From Woeseia sp037968755 (GTDB lineage: Bacteria > Pseudomonadota > Gammaproteobacteria > Steroidobacterales > Woeseiaceae), in the NCBI GenBank assembly GCA_037968755.1, contig JBBKWB010000108.1:1-64000 (forward strand): a stretch of DNA of 64,000 nucleotides, given 5' to 3'. Below, one piece after another: positions 43,756 to 52,420 of this stretch. The notes under the pieces are model-generated. The model worked only from the letters and a program-made list of their open reading frames with translations. It was not told the origin of the DNA and did not search any database. Every line of letters starts with the position of its first letter. The stretch's first letter is position 1. Position numbers and translations under genes: made by a program.

Positions 43756-44361
43756 ATGAATCCATTGAATACTATTGCCGGCACGATCATCGGCGGCATT
43801 GTGCTGGCACTGCTGATCGCCTTTGGCACCTCGGGCATGGTCGCAGCCTCTGCCGTATCCGTCATTATCTTGCTGCACGTATTAGCAGGTATCACCTGGA
43901 TCGGTCTGTTGTACTACTTCAACTTCGTGCAGGTGCCGGCGCTCGGCGACGCAGCTGCTGATGAAGGTGGCCCGGGCGGCGCAGGCATCACCAAGTACGT
44001 CGCGCCACGCGCCTTGTGGTGGTTTCGCTGGGGCGCATTGTTTACCTGGCTGACCGGCGCGAGCTATTTGCTGCACCTTGGCATGCTCGACGACGCTTTT
44101 GCGCTCGGCATGCTCGGCGAAAGCGTCAATTCCTATGCGTTGACGATCGGCATTGGCGCCTGGCTTGGCACCTTGATGCTGTTCAATGTCTGGGTGCTAA
44201 TCTGGCCAAACCAGAAGAAAATTCTGGGAATGGTTTCAGCCAGCGCCGAGGAAATCGCAAAAGGCAAGCGCATCGCGTTTCTCGCCTCACGCTCGAACAC
44301 GCTGATGTCCATTCCGATGGTCATGAGCATGGTTGGCGCGCATCACGGCTTTATCATGTAA
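43756..44361 (+). CDS. Urate hydroxylase PuuD membrane-domain-like protein
   Basis: A 201-residue membrane protein with about five hydrophobic helices. The block LLHVLAGITWIGLLYYFNFVQ and the later WGALFTWLTGASYLLHL resemble the N-terminal membrane domain of PuuD (Urate_ox_N). The C-terminal cytochrome c domain of true PuuD is missing, so urate oxidation is not supported. Conserved histidines in the helices could bind haem. A clear GGGAGAT ribosome site precedes ATG 43756. A terminator hairpin follows the gene. Proteins of this kind are common in gammaproteobacteria without assigned function. Confidence 0.68.
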   Translation: MNPLNTIAGTIIGGIVLALLIAFGTSGMVAASAVSVIILLHVLAGITWIGLLYYFNFVQVPALGDAAADEGGPGGAGITKYVAPRALWWFRWGALFTWLTGASYLLHLGMLDDAFALGMLGESVNSYALTIGIGAWLGTLMLFNVWVLIWPNQKKILGMVSASAEEIAKGKRIAFLASRSNTLMSIPMVMSMVGAHHGFIM

Positions 44362-44386
44362 CGCATTCGTTGATGCTCTATCGGGA

Positions 44387-44412
44387 AGCCCGGCCTCGTG
44401 CCGGGTTTCTTG
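44387..44412 (+). terminator. Intrinsic terminator after the PuuD-like gene
   Basis: AGCCCGGC and GCCGGGTTT form a stem around CTCGT (44387-44408), followed by TTTCTTG. It ends only 15 bp before the nadC ATG, so it could also act as a leader structure for nadC. Confidence 0.65.
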
Positions 44413-44426
44413 TTTCAGGACTGGAC

Positions 44427-45272
44427 ATGTACGACATTCCAAACGCCGCCGTAAACGCAAACGTCGACGCTGCATTGGCCGAAGATCTTGGCAGCGGTGA
44501 TCTGACAGCTGCACTGGTCGATGCAAGCAAGCATGCGAACGCGCGCATTATCGCTCGCGAGGAAATGATACTGGCCGGCCAACCGTGGGCGGAGCAGGTT
44601 TTCCAACGCCTTGATGATCGAGTGGAGATTGACTGGCTGGCAGCCGATGGTGATCGACTTGCTGCTAACGCGACAATCTGCAACTTGCGCGGCAATGCCC
44701 GAGCGCTACTTAGTGGCGAACGAACTGCACTGAATTTTCTGCAAAGCTTGTCAGCCACTGCTACGGTCACGGCCCGTTATGTTGCCGCGGTAGCACATAC
44801 CAGTACCCGCATACTGGATACTCGGAAGACTATACCCGGCTTGCGCCTGGCGCAAAAATACGCAGTGCGTTGTGGTGGCGGCAGAAATCATCGGGTTGGG
44901 CTGTTTGACGCGATATTGATCAAAGAGAATCATATCGAGAGCGCTGGCAGTATCGAAGGCGCTGTATTGGCGGCACGCGCTGTCAACGCCGAAGTACTGT
45001 TGGAAGTTGAAGTGGAAAATCTGCAGCAACTGGAAGCAGCGCTGAAATGCGGCGTTCGACGTGTCTTACTTGATAACTTCGACAATGATGGACTGCGTAA
45101 AGCGGTACTACTTAATCGGTCGTACGGCGAAAACGCTGCAGAGCTTGAAGCCAGCGGTGGCCTAACACTCGAAGAGCTAAAGACAGTGGCAGAAACCGGT
45201 GTGGATTATATTTCAGTTGGTGCGTTGACCAAGCACGTGCGTGCCATCGATTTGTCTATGCGTTTCGCATAG
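44427..45272 (+). CDS. nadC: Nicotinate-nucleotide pyrophosphorylase (QPRTase)
   Basis: A 281-residue enzyme joining quinolinate and PRPP to nicotinate mononucleotide in NAD synthesis. Signatures are EDLGSGDLTAALV near the start, SGERTALNFLQSLSATAT, LDTRKTIPGLRLAQKYAV, GGGRNHRVGLFDAILIKENHI and LEVEVENLQQL. ATG 44427 (MYDIPNAAVNANVD) is chosen; the same frame is open upstream through the PuuD-like gene. nadA and nadB are not adjacent. Confidence 0.95.
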   Translation: MYDIPNAAVNANVDAALAEDLGSGDLTAALVDASKHANARIIAREEMILAGQPWAEQVFQRLDDRVEIDWLAADGDRLAANATICNLRGNARALLSGERTALNFLQSLSATATVTARYVAAVAHTSTRILDTRKTIPGLRLAQKYAVRCGGGRNHRVGLFDAILIKENHIESAGSIEGAVLAARAVNAEVLLEVEVENLQQLEAALKCGVRRVLLDNFDNDGLRKAVLLNRSYGENAAELEASGGLTLEELKTVAETGVDYISVGALTKHVRAIDLSMRFA

Positions 45273-45286
45273 CGCCAGCGACGGCC

Positions 45287-47947
45287 TCAGGCGACTGCGC
45301 GAGTAACGCGCTTGGGTTCGGAAACACCATAGCCTTGCGCGTAATCGATACCCATGCCACGCAGCATGGTAATAATTTCTTCATTTTCAGCAAACTCTGC
45401 GATCGTGCGCTTGCCGGTCAGGTGGCCAATTTCATTGATTGAGCGCACCATTTCACGATCAATTGGGTCGTGCAATATTTCTTTGACGAAACTGCCATCG
45501 ATCTTCAGGAAATCCACGGGGAAATGCTTCAGATAACCGAACGACGACAGGCCTGTACCGAAATCATCCAGCGCAAACTTGCAGCCCAGTTCTTTCAATG
45601 CATTGATGAATCGATTCGCTTGCGAGTAACTGGCAATGGCGGCCGTTTCCGTGATTTCGAAACATATCTTGGTGGCGTCAATACCGCTCACCTGGAACTG
45701 ATCCACCACAAACGGCAAGAACTTTTCATCACCCAGGCTCTGGCCGGACAGATTTATAGAACACAGCGACAAACGCTCGCGCTCATCCGCCTCGGATACC
45801 AGCCAACGAAACGAGTTGGTGATTACCCAGCGATCGATATTGGGCGTGATGCCGTAGCGTTCGGCGGCGGCAATGAACAGCTCCGGCGAGATAATACCGC
45901 CCTGCTCGTCGCGCATACGCAGCAGTATTTCGTAATGCGCACCGAGATCCTCTTCCTGTAACGGCTGAATTGTCTGCCGAAACAGTTCGAAGCGATTTTC
46001 TTCCAGTGCATTGTTGATACGCGCAGCCCACTGCATTTCGCGGCGGCGGCGCATGAGGTCGATATCGTTTTCCTGAAAGCTATGGATGCGATTGCGGCCT
46101 GCTTCCTTGGCTGCTGCACAGGCGCTGTCCGCAGCGCTGAGCAATGCGGCAACATCTTCATTCTCTGCCGTGATCGGTACGACGCCGATGCTCACGCCAA
46201 GGCGGAAGCTGCGGTCGTCCCACATGAATTTGAATTCGCCGATGGCGACGCGCAAAACTTCTGCCGTCTGCATCGCTTCTTCAAGGCTGCAACTCTCCAG
46301 TAGCACACCGAATTCATCACCGCCGAGGCGAGCCAGGGTATCGCGCCAGCGTATTTTCGACTTCAACAGCGCACCAAGCTGCCCGAGCAACGCATCGCCC
46401 GCGCTGTGCCCGCAGGAATCATTGACGATCTTGAATTGATCCAGATCGAGATAGCAAAGCGCATAAGAGGTTTCGCGGGCTCGCGCACTTTTCAAGGCAC
46501 GCTCAAGACGGTTTTCGAACTCCCGCCGGTTTACAAGACCCGTCAGGATATCGTGACTGGCGTGATAGCTCAGGCGACGATTCAGTTCGCGCGATTCGCT
46601 GACGTCGTGGAACACGAGCACGCCACCCGTCACTTCGCCACGGCCGTCGCGGATGGGTGATGCCGTACTTTCTATGTACAGCTCATTGCCGTCACGTCGA
46701 ATCAGTAATGTTGGCCGCACAGACTTGATTGGCCGGTTACGGCGAATGGAGACAGCCAGCGGGTTCTCAAGCGGTTCACAGGTCTCTTCATGGAAGCCAC
46801 GAAATATTTCGTCAACCGGTCTGCCGCTTGCGTCGTCCACTTTCCAGCCAGTCAACTCTTCCGCGACCGGGTTGATGTATTCAACCGTGCAATCGGCTTT
46901 GGTCGTAACGACCCCATCACCTATGGAACGCAAAGTGATCTGTGCGCTTTCCTTTTCGCGGAATAATGCCTCTTCGTAGAGCTTGCGTTCAGTGATGTCG
47001 ACTTCGACACCCAGCAGGCGAATCAAGCGCCCGCGTTCATCCTGCCGTGCCTTGGCGCGACTGGTCATCCAGCGCCACTCGCCGTTCTGGTGCTTCATGC
47101 GATGCACCGATTCGAAGAACGGTGACTTGCCTTCCAGGTGCTCGCGCATCTTTGCTTGCACGCGCGCCATGTCATCAGGGTGCACCAGCCGATACCAGTC
47201 CGGCAGAATATCGCTCTGGTCGTCGTAGCCGAGCATGGCTTTCCAGCGGCGCGAAAACTGGATGCGTTTGGATTGACCGTCAAAATCCCAGATGCCGTCG
47301 TTCGCCGTCAAACTGACGAGATCGTTTCTGTCTTCGAGATCAAACAGCAACTCAGTCGTCCGCATGCGTTCAAGGCCGGAAGCCAGCGAGGCACCGACAA
47401 GCTTCATCAGCAAATGCAGATTCACGTCCCAGGCATCAACGGTGCGTTCATTGGCAACTGCGAGGAAACCGGCTATTTCATTGCGAACACTGAAGCCGAT
47501 GATCAAGCACGACCCCATGTTGAGACCAGCCAGCCTGGCGAATTCGCTCTCTGCTGACTTGGGTCCGTTATCGGTATTCGCAATTTCGACTACGCGCAGG
47601 TGACCGAGACGCTGTTGCAACCAGGGCCAGTCGCTTAGACGATCTTTTGCAAGCGCATCCGGATTGCATGCACAAAATACGGAACTCGAGGCGTACACCG
47701 ATTCGATGGCGGAAGCGTCTTTATTGAAGAGTGCCAGGAATGCCGTATCGCAGCCCGCCGCATCCGGCAGTTCTGCGATGTTGTCACGCAGTTGCTCCGT
47801 CGAGCGCTCCGGGTCGAGTTGTTGAAAGTTGACTGCGATTTTGGTTTGCAGGGCGTCGACCGCGCCGCGATTTCGTTCACCGGCACGTGGTCGCCGCTTC
47901 TGGGCGATGAATGTTCCCGTATTGTCCCTGCTTGAGGAGCTAGTCAT
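45287..47947 (-). CDS. GAF-PAS-PAS-GGDEF-EAL c-di-GMP turnover protein
   Basis: An 886-residue protein without membrane segments. Residues ~35-200 look like a GAF domain. A PAS_3 domain (~215-335: IWDFDG, RWKAMLGYDD, HPDDMARVQ, VDITERK) and a second PAS (~340-455: RSIGDGVVTT, EELTGW, VFHDVSE) follow. The GGDEF domain has intact GGDEF at 542-546 and the inhibitory RxxD site five residues before it. The EAL domain has catalytic E673 in YEILLRM, NLSGQSL, FEITETA, DDFGTG and KIDGSF, so both activities look possible. Ligands of the sensor domains are unknown. ATG 47947 is preferred over a start 32 codons upstream without domain character. Confidence 0.93.
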   Translation of the reverse strand: MTSSSSRDNTGTFIAQKRRPRAGERNRGAVDALQTKIAVNFQQLDPERSTEQLRDNIAELPDAAGCDTAFLALFNKDASAIESVYASSSVFCACNPDALAKDRLSDWPWLQQRLGHLRVVEIANTDNGPKSAESEFARLAGLNMGSCLIIGFSVRNEIAGFLAVANERTVDAWDVNLHLLMKLVGASLASGLERMRTTELLFDLEDRNDLVSLTANDGIWDFDGQSKRIQFSRRWKAMLGYDDQSDILPDWYRLVHPDDMARVQAKMREHLEGKSPFFESVHRMKHQNGEWRWMTSRAKARQDERGRLIRLLGVEVDITERKLYEEALFREKESAQITLRSIGDGVVTTKADCTVEYINPVAEELTGWKVDDASGRPVDEIFRGFHEETCEPLENPLAVSIRRNRPIKSVRPTLLIRRDGNELYIESTASPIRDGRGEVTGGVLVFHDVSESRELNRRLSYHASHDILTGLVNRREFENRLERALKSARARETSYALCYLDLDQFKIVNDSCGHSAGDALLGQLGALLKSKIRWRDTLARLGGDEFGVLLESCSLEEAMQTAEVLRVAIGEFKFMWDDRSFRLGVSIGVVPITAENEDVAALLSAADSACAAAKEAGRNRIHSFQENDIDLMRRRREMQWAARINNALEENRFELFRQTIQPLQEEDLGAHYEILLRMRDEQGGIISPELFIAAAERYGITPNIDRWVITNSFRWLVSEADERERLSLCSINLSGQSLGDEKFLPFVVDQFQVSGIDATKICFEITETAAIASYSQANRFINALKELGCKFALDDFGTGLSSFGYLKHFPVDFLKIDGSFVKEILHDPIDREMVRSINEIGHLTGKRTIAEFAENEEIITMLRGMGIDYAQGYGVSEPKRVTRAVA

Positions 47948-48171
47948 GCAGTCGCCGCTTTCCCCGTTTTTGCTTTTTTCAGTGTAGCGCGGCTGTATAC
48001 CGCTGTAACGTTGGCATTCTGACACGATGCAGCAGGAATACAAGATAAGTAGTTGTAATTTTGCAAGTTCTCAGTAGCCAAATGGCGACAGTTCGCGTTC
48101 TCTGTCAACCAAAAGCGCGGCACCGCGTTGATCGGGGTAGCAAACACGCTTGGAGCACTGAGGAGATTGAC

Positions 48172-50076
48172 ATGCATACATCCAATAATCGCCTGCCAGG
48201 AGGCGCACGAATTTATTCCGTCTGGTCCTGGATCGGCCTGTTCGCAATGGCCTGGCTGCTCGTCGGTTGTGGCGGCGGAGGCGGCAGTGCAGGCAGCGAG
48301 CCCGCAGCAGTAGCCGCCTGCGACCCGGCTGACCCGTCTACCGCGGACCAGTGCGGCACTCTGCTGCTCGGATTGACCGATGCCGACGGCGATTTTTTAA
48401 GTTATTCGGTGGACGTGGTTTCGCTGACCCTGGAAAAAGCCAACGGCACGCTCGTCGAAACATTGCCCATTTCGACACGCATCGACTTCGCACAGTACGT
48501 TGACCTCACCGAATTCGTCACGGCCGCGTCGATTCCGCCCGGCGTCTACGTCGCGGGAACCATAACGCTGGATTACAGCGACGCCGAAGTGTTTGTCGAA
48601 GCGGACGGAGCGGCGAAAGAAGCGGTCGTAACTGACGCAGATGGCAATGTGTTGACACAAACCAGCCTGACCATTTCGCTGTCCGACAGAAATCAACTGG
48701 TGATCACTCGCGGTCGGCCGTCGCTCCTGACCGTCGACTTTGATCTCGCTGCATCGCATGCGGTCGACGTCGACAGCACCCCGGCAATCGCCGTCGCCGA
48801 GCCGTTTATCGTGGCTGAAATCGACCCCGTGGACAGCAAAGACATCCGAGTCCGCGGTCTGTTTGTCGATGCGGATGAGCTTGCAATGACCTACACGGTT
48901 GACCTGCGACCTTTTCATCGTCGCGATGGTCTGTTCGGCCGCATCACCGTGCACGTCAATGATGAAACTGAGTTTGAAGTCAATGAAGAGCTGTGGACCG
49001 GCATCGATGGCCTACGTGCATTGAACGCCGCCGGCCCCGGCACACTGACCGTCGCCAGGGGTACGCTGAATGTCGCGGCACGTGAATTTACTGCTGACGT
49101 CGTATTGGCGGGCAGCAGTGTTCCGGGCAGCGACATCGACGCAGTGAAAGGCAACGTCATTGCTCGGAGTGGCAATGAACTGACGGTACGTGGCGGAACG
49201 GTAATTCTGAGCGATGAGAGAGCATTCTTTCGCGATGACGTCACGGTCATCGTTGGCCCGGACACCAAGGTATTCAAACGCGGTCATGACGCTCTGCTCG
49301 GCCACGAAGCCATTTCAATAGGCCAGGCTGTGACGGTGCGCGGTATCGCTACGGTGGGCAACGACACGCGTATTACGGTCGATGCCACAGCGGGAGCAGT
49401 CCGCATGCATCTCACGCATCTCAGCGGTATTGCGAATACCGTCAATCCAGGCCAGATCGATATCGATTTGCATGCGATTGACCGCCGCCGGGTTGATATC
49501 TTCGATTTCGCTGGCACTGGCCCGAGCAGCGATCTTGATGCCGATCCAGGCAACTATGAAGTTGCAACCGGCGCATTGCCTCTGGATGCGCAGGCTGTCG
49601 GGCGGCCGGTCGTTGCCTACGGCTTCCCTACTGCGTTCGGCGCAGCACCTCCGGACTTCGATGGCCGCACTGTCATTGATTTCAGTGACGTGCGCAGTGC
49701 GCTCGGTGTTGGCTGGGGTGTCGCGGGTACGCTCGCTCCGTTCCTGAGTACATCCCTGGACGGCCTGGTACTCGACAATCAGAATCCGGACATCGACCAG
49801 CGTCACCACATCAAGCAAGGCCCGGTTCTGATCGACCTGACATCGCTGGATGCAGGAACCGTTATCGCGCCACCAGACAGTGGCCGCACATTGTATTCAA
49901 TCAAGACCCGCGACAGCTTGCAGCTATACGCAGATTTCGCGGAGTTTGTGGCGGCGCTGGACCTCGAACTGGACGGTGCCAACAGCGCGCGTTCCCTGTA
50001 CGCACGAGGTCAATACGATGCCGGCAGCAATGTATTCACGGCATGGAAAATTGGCATACTGCTGCTGGAGCCCTGA
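48172..50076 (+). CDS. Large lipoprotein with DUF4382 and DUF5666-like repeats
   Basis: A 634-residue lipoprotein: lipobox LLVGC, then a Gly/Ser tether (GGGGGSAGS). An N-terminal DUF4382-like domain (GTLLLGLTDADGDFLSYSVDV, VYVAGTITLDYSDAEV) is followed by beta-rich DUF5666-like units (GNVIARSGNELTVRGGTVI, GQAVTVRGIATVGNDTRI). Such proteins are surface or periplasmic with unknown ligands. The start ATG 48172 has AGGAG 7 nt upstream; the frame is open 37 codons further up without a signal. It is divergent from the c-di-GMP gene across 224 bp with no clear promoter. A strong terminator follows. Confidence 0.8.
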   Translation: MHTSNNRLPGGARIYSVWSWIGLFAMAWLLVGCGGGGGSAGSEPAAVAACDPADPSTADQCGTLLLGLTDADGDFLSYSVDVVSLTLEKANGTLVETLPISTRIDFAQYVDLTEFVTAASIPPGVYVAGTITLDYSDAEVFVEADGAAKEAVVTDADGNVLTQTSLTISLSDRNQLVITRGRPSLLTVDFDLAASHAVDVDSTPAIAVAEPFIVAEIDPVDSKDIRVRGLFVDADELAMTYTVDLRPFHRRDGLFGRITVHVNDETEFEVNEELWTGIDGLRALNAAGPGTLTVARGTLNVAAREFTADVVLAGSSVPGSDIDAVKGNVIARSGNELTVRGGTVILSDERAFFRDDVTVIVGPDTKVFKRGHDALLGHEAISIGQAVTVRGIATVGNDTRITVDATAGAVRMHLTHLSGIANTVNPGQIDIDLHAIDRRRVDIFDFAGTGPSSDLDADPGNYEVATGALPLDAQAVGRPVVAYGFPTAFGAAPPDFDGRTVIDFSDVRSALGVGWGVAGTLAPFLSTSLDGLVLDNQNPDIDQRHHIKQGPVLIDLTSLDAGTVIAPPDSGRTLYSIKTRDSLQLYADFAEFVAALDLELDGANSARSLYARGQYDAGSNVFTAWKIGILLLEP

Positions 50077-50120
50077 TCGGCAGCCTGCCGCCCGCCCGGA
50101 CTATCGGCAGGCTCATTCAA

Positions 50121-50150
50121 CCCCGCGCAGTACTGCGCGGGGTTTTTTTT
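50121..50150 (+). terminator. Strong intrinsic terminator of the DUF4382 lipoprotein gene
   Basis: A perfect 22-bp palindrome (CCCCGCGCAGT and its complement, 50121-50142) followed by eight T residues. The T-run touches the stop codon of the convergent SapC-family gene. On the minus strand only TTGAATG follows the stem, so it is mainly directional. Confidence 0.9.
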
Positions 50151-50901
50151 AGCCTGTTTTTTTCAGTCGCTGCTCGCGACGCAGCATCAACGATTGCCAG
50201 TTCTCCAGTGAGTAGAGTTGCAGGTAACTCGACGCCAGTCGGCCGGACTTGTGCAATTCAACGACCTTGTCGGCATTGAGTCCTGCCAGCTTTTCTGCAT
50301 CAACGCTAACGTAATTCGCCAACACTTGTTCTTCAGAGCTGCCGTCCGGCGTATGCGTTGCGCGCTGTGCCGCGAGTACGCCAAGATCTTTGAGCGTCTT
50401 ACAAAACTCTACCGTCCGTTTCCGTTCCGCTTCGTACTGTGCACAAAAACGCATCATTGACTCAGTTTCGCTCGCCAATTTGCCGTCAACGAAAAAAGGA
50501 TACCTGGAGTCTGGCGTGACCGTCGGCGCTTCTCGATCAATAACAACGGCAATTCGACCTTCCTGTTCTGCGGCAAATGCGAACGGGTGGCAGCGCAGAT
50601 ACGCCGGGACGTAGCAGCCAGGGTCCCAGTTGCCGTTCTCCATAAAGAGATTAACGTCTTCCAGTAAACCGACAACCGCTACCGGGTACGGTGCCTCGAT
50701 GTTGGTGAAGACGATCGGGTAGTTGCGTTGCGCGCTGGCAAATTCGGCCACTGTGATGGGCACCGCACGCACGCTGCTGGCAAGTGCGTAGGGTGTATCC
50801 GATGGTGTCAGACCCAGGGTGCCGTGGTCTTCAAACGTCAACAGCTCCGGTTGACCGTAAAGAAACATGTTGCCGTTCTGATTCTGGTTATTGGCTGTCA
50901 C
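50149..50901 (-). CDS. SapC-family protein
   Basis: A 250-residue protein without signal peptide. SapC-family blocks are NYPIVFTNIEAPYPVAVVGL, NLFMENGNWDPGCYVPAYLRCHPFAF and YPFFVDGKLA. The family is named from S-layer-associated genes and also occurs in many proteobacteria; it is not the SapC peptide-transport permease. Function unknown. GTG 50901 follows AGGAG by 6 nt and is chosen over TTG 50931. The gene converges on the DUF4382 lipoprotein gene. Confidence 0.84.
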   Translation of the reverse strand: MTANNQNQNGNMFLYGQPELLTFEDHGTLGLTPSDTPYALASSVRAVPITVAEFASAQRNYPIVFTNIEAPYPVAVVGLLEDVNLFMENGNWDPGCYVPAYLRCHPFAFAAEQEGRIAVVIDREAPTVTPDSRYPFFVDGKLASETESMMRFCAQYEAERKRTVEFCKTLKDLGVLAAQRATHTPDGSSEEQVLANYVSVDAEKLAGLNADKVVELHKSGRLASSYLQLYSLENWQSLMLRREQRLKKTG

Positions 50902-51051
50902 TCTTTTCTCCTGATCCTTGGTTTGTCGCAAGTGCTGCTACTGACGAAAGTCTGGCGCGCCGTCTCGCAGTACCGATTCCCGCAAGTATTCAAGCGACTG
51001 GCAAGTGACTTGCTGCGCATGCACGAGCAGCACTTTGCACCGCGGGAGAGA

Positions 51052-51127
51052 TGGTGCCGGATAGGTGATTCGAACACCTGACCCCCGCATTACGAATGCG
51101 ATGCTCTACCAACTGAGCTAATCCGGC
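51052..51127 (-). tRNA. tRNA-Thr (anticodon CGT)
   Basis: A complete cloverleaf reads on the minus strand. The acceptor stem pairs GCCGGAT with ATCCGGC. The D arm is GCTC...GAGC, and the anticodon loop TTCGTAA gives anticodon CGT (codon ACG, threonine). The T arm is AGGTGTTCGAATCACCT. The 3' CCA is encoded (51052-51054). The anticodon stem has one T-G wobble at its base. No integrase or repeat is seen at its 3' end. Confidence 0.97.
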
Positions 51128-51202
51128 TAAATTCCAGGGACACGGATGCGTCCGGGGCGCGAGTATAGCGTCGCAAATTCTCCTGCGCCACAGCAAGCCC
51201 GG

Positions 51203-51616
51203 TCAGGCCGCGGGCTTCTTGTCCCGAACGCGGATCAGTACTTCGATACTTTCCCGCTCCGTGCCGTCAGGCAATGGCGGCAAACCGACGATGCCTATTT
51301 GGTCGGCGGGAATATCCTGCAATTCACCACTGTCGATATGAAAGAAATGATGATGAGGGTGCGTTGTCGAATCGTAGAATTTCCGGCTGCTATCGACTTT
51401 GAGCTCGCGTATAAGGCCGCGTTCACTGAATAAATTCAGCGTGTTATACACCGTGGCCTTTGAAACCTTGCGACCGCGCTGGCAAAGGATCTCGATAATC
51501 TGGTCGGCCGCCAGATGTTGCGGCTTCTCGAGCAGAATTTCGGCGACCTCCAGTCGTTGGGGGGTCGGCAGCACACCGCAGGCTTCAAGTTTTTCGCGAA
51601 TGTCCGGTCTGGACAT
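51203..51616 (-). CDS. Fur-family metal/redox-responsive regulator without CxxC motifs
   Basis: A 137-residue winged-helix repressor of the Fur superfamily. The DNA-binding part is TPQRLEVAEILLEK...VSKATVYNTLNLF, and the regulatory metal region is THPHHHFFHIDSGELQDI. The two CxxC motifs that bind structural zinc in Fur, Zur and most PerR proteins are absent; only two isolated cysteines remain. This resembles Irr-like or manganese/haem-responsive members, but the signal is unknown. TATACT (51651-51646) could be its -10. It is divergent from the pilin operon. Confidence 0.85.
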   Translation of the reverse strand: MSRPDIREKLEACGVLPTPQRLEVAEILLEKPQHLAADQIIEILCQRGRKVSKATVYNTLNLFSERGLIRELKVDSSRKFYDSTTHPHHHFFHIDSGELQDIPADQIGIVGLPPLPDGTERESIEVLIRVRDKKPAA

Positions 51617-51790
51617 GGCAGTAACTCGTTATTAGACAGCTACGCAGTATAGACGATAAGCGCTGATTTTTGCGCATCGTCTGTAACCGGACCGGATCGA
51701 GAATTGGGCCAAATACCCCGCTTACACCGGCTGCGAGCCTTCGTCAGCAGACCTAGACTGACTGCCAGGTAATTTGCAGGGATTGCAGAA

Positions 51791-52321
51791 ATGAATAAGG
51801 AAGCAGGCTTCAGCCTCTACGAGCTGCTGATCACTCTGGCAATCGCGTCAGTGGTCCTCGGACTTGGCTTACCGTCCTTTGCCCGCATTGCTGCCGAACA
51901 ACAAATTCGCGCCCAGATCGACCCGGTATTTCACGCTATACACCTGGCCCGCAAGATCTCGATAACCCGCCGCCAGGTGGTCACACTGTGCCCCAGCCTT
52001 GACCGCCAGCAATGTTCAGCCAGCAACGACTGGTCAGCGGGCTGGATCCTGTTCGTGAATGCAGATCGCGACCTGCCCGCCCGCCGTGACAACGATGAGC
52101 CGCTGCTCGAGGTGCATGCCGGCGACCCGCGAGTACGCATCCATGCGAACCGGCGCTCCTTCACCCTGCGCTCCACGGAGCTCCGCGCCACCAACGGAAC
52201 CTTCATATTCTGCGACCGTGCAGCGCGGTCACCAGCACGTGCCCTGGTCGTCAGCTATACCGGGCGGCCACGGGTCGCGAGAGCGGATCGCTCAGGCCGC
52301 CCATGGTCCTGCCCGGATTAA
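51791..52321 (+). CDS. fimT: FimT/GspH-type minor pilin (first)
   Basis: A 176-residue type IV pilin-like protein. The prepilin site reads EAG|FSLYELLITLAIASVVL, with +1 Phe and Glu5 in place. The GspH/FimT domain follows with LCPSLDRQQC and AGWILFVNADRDL, then a C-terminal Arg-rich end closing in CPD. The start ATG 51791 is preceded by GCAGGGATTG. It heads the minor-pilin operon and should act with FimU, PilV, PilW, PilX and PilE in priming pilus assembly. FimT proteins of some species bind DNA for uptake; the basic C-terminal tail here would fit, but this is inference. Confidence 0.88.
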   Translation: MNKEAGFSLYELLITLAIASVVLGLGLPSFARIAAEQQIRAQIDPVFHAIHLARKISITRRQVVTLCPSLDRQQCSASNDWSAGWILFVNADRDLPARRDNDEPLLEVHAGDPRVRIHANRRSFTLRSTELRATNGTFIFCDRAARSPARALVVSYTGRPRVARADRSGRPWSCPD

Positions 52322-52420
52322 GTTAAATGACAATCGCCCGATACGACCGCTCGTCTGCCACCTCCGGCCATTCGTCTGAATCCCGTCTACGTCTTATAAG
52401 TGCGCCGTATAGTCCGCTGC

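Noticed and set aside
45470..45961. 163-codon open frame antisense to the EAL domain
   Set aside because: Fully inside the EAL coding region with intact catalytic motifs on the sense strand.
50149..50901. Calling this the SapC subunit of the Sap peptide ABC transporter
   Set aside because: The sequence has no membrane helices or permease motif. It fits the unrelated SapC family (S-layer-associated name).
51052..51203. tRNA-Thr as an integration site
   Set aside because: No integrase, direct repeat of the tRNA end or foreign-looking gene content is seen nearby.
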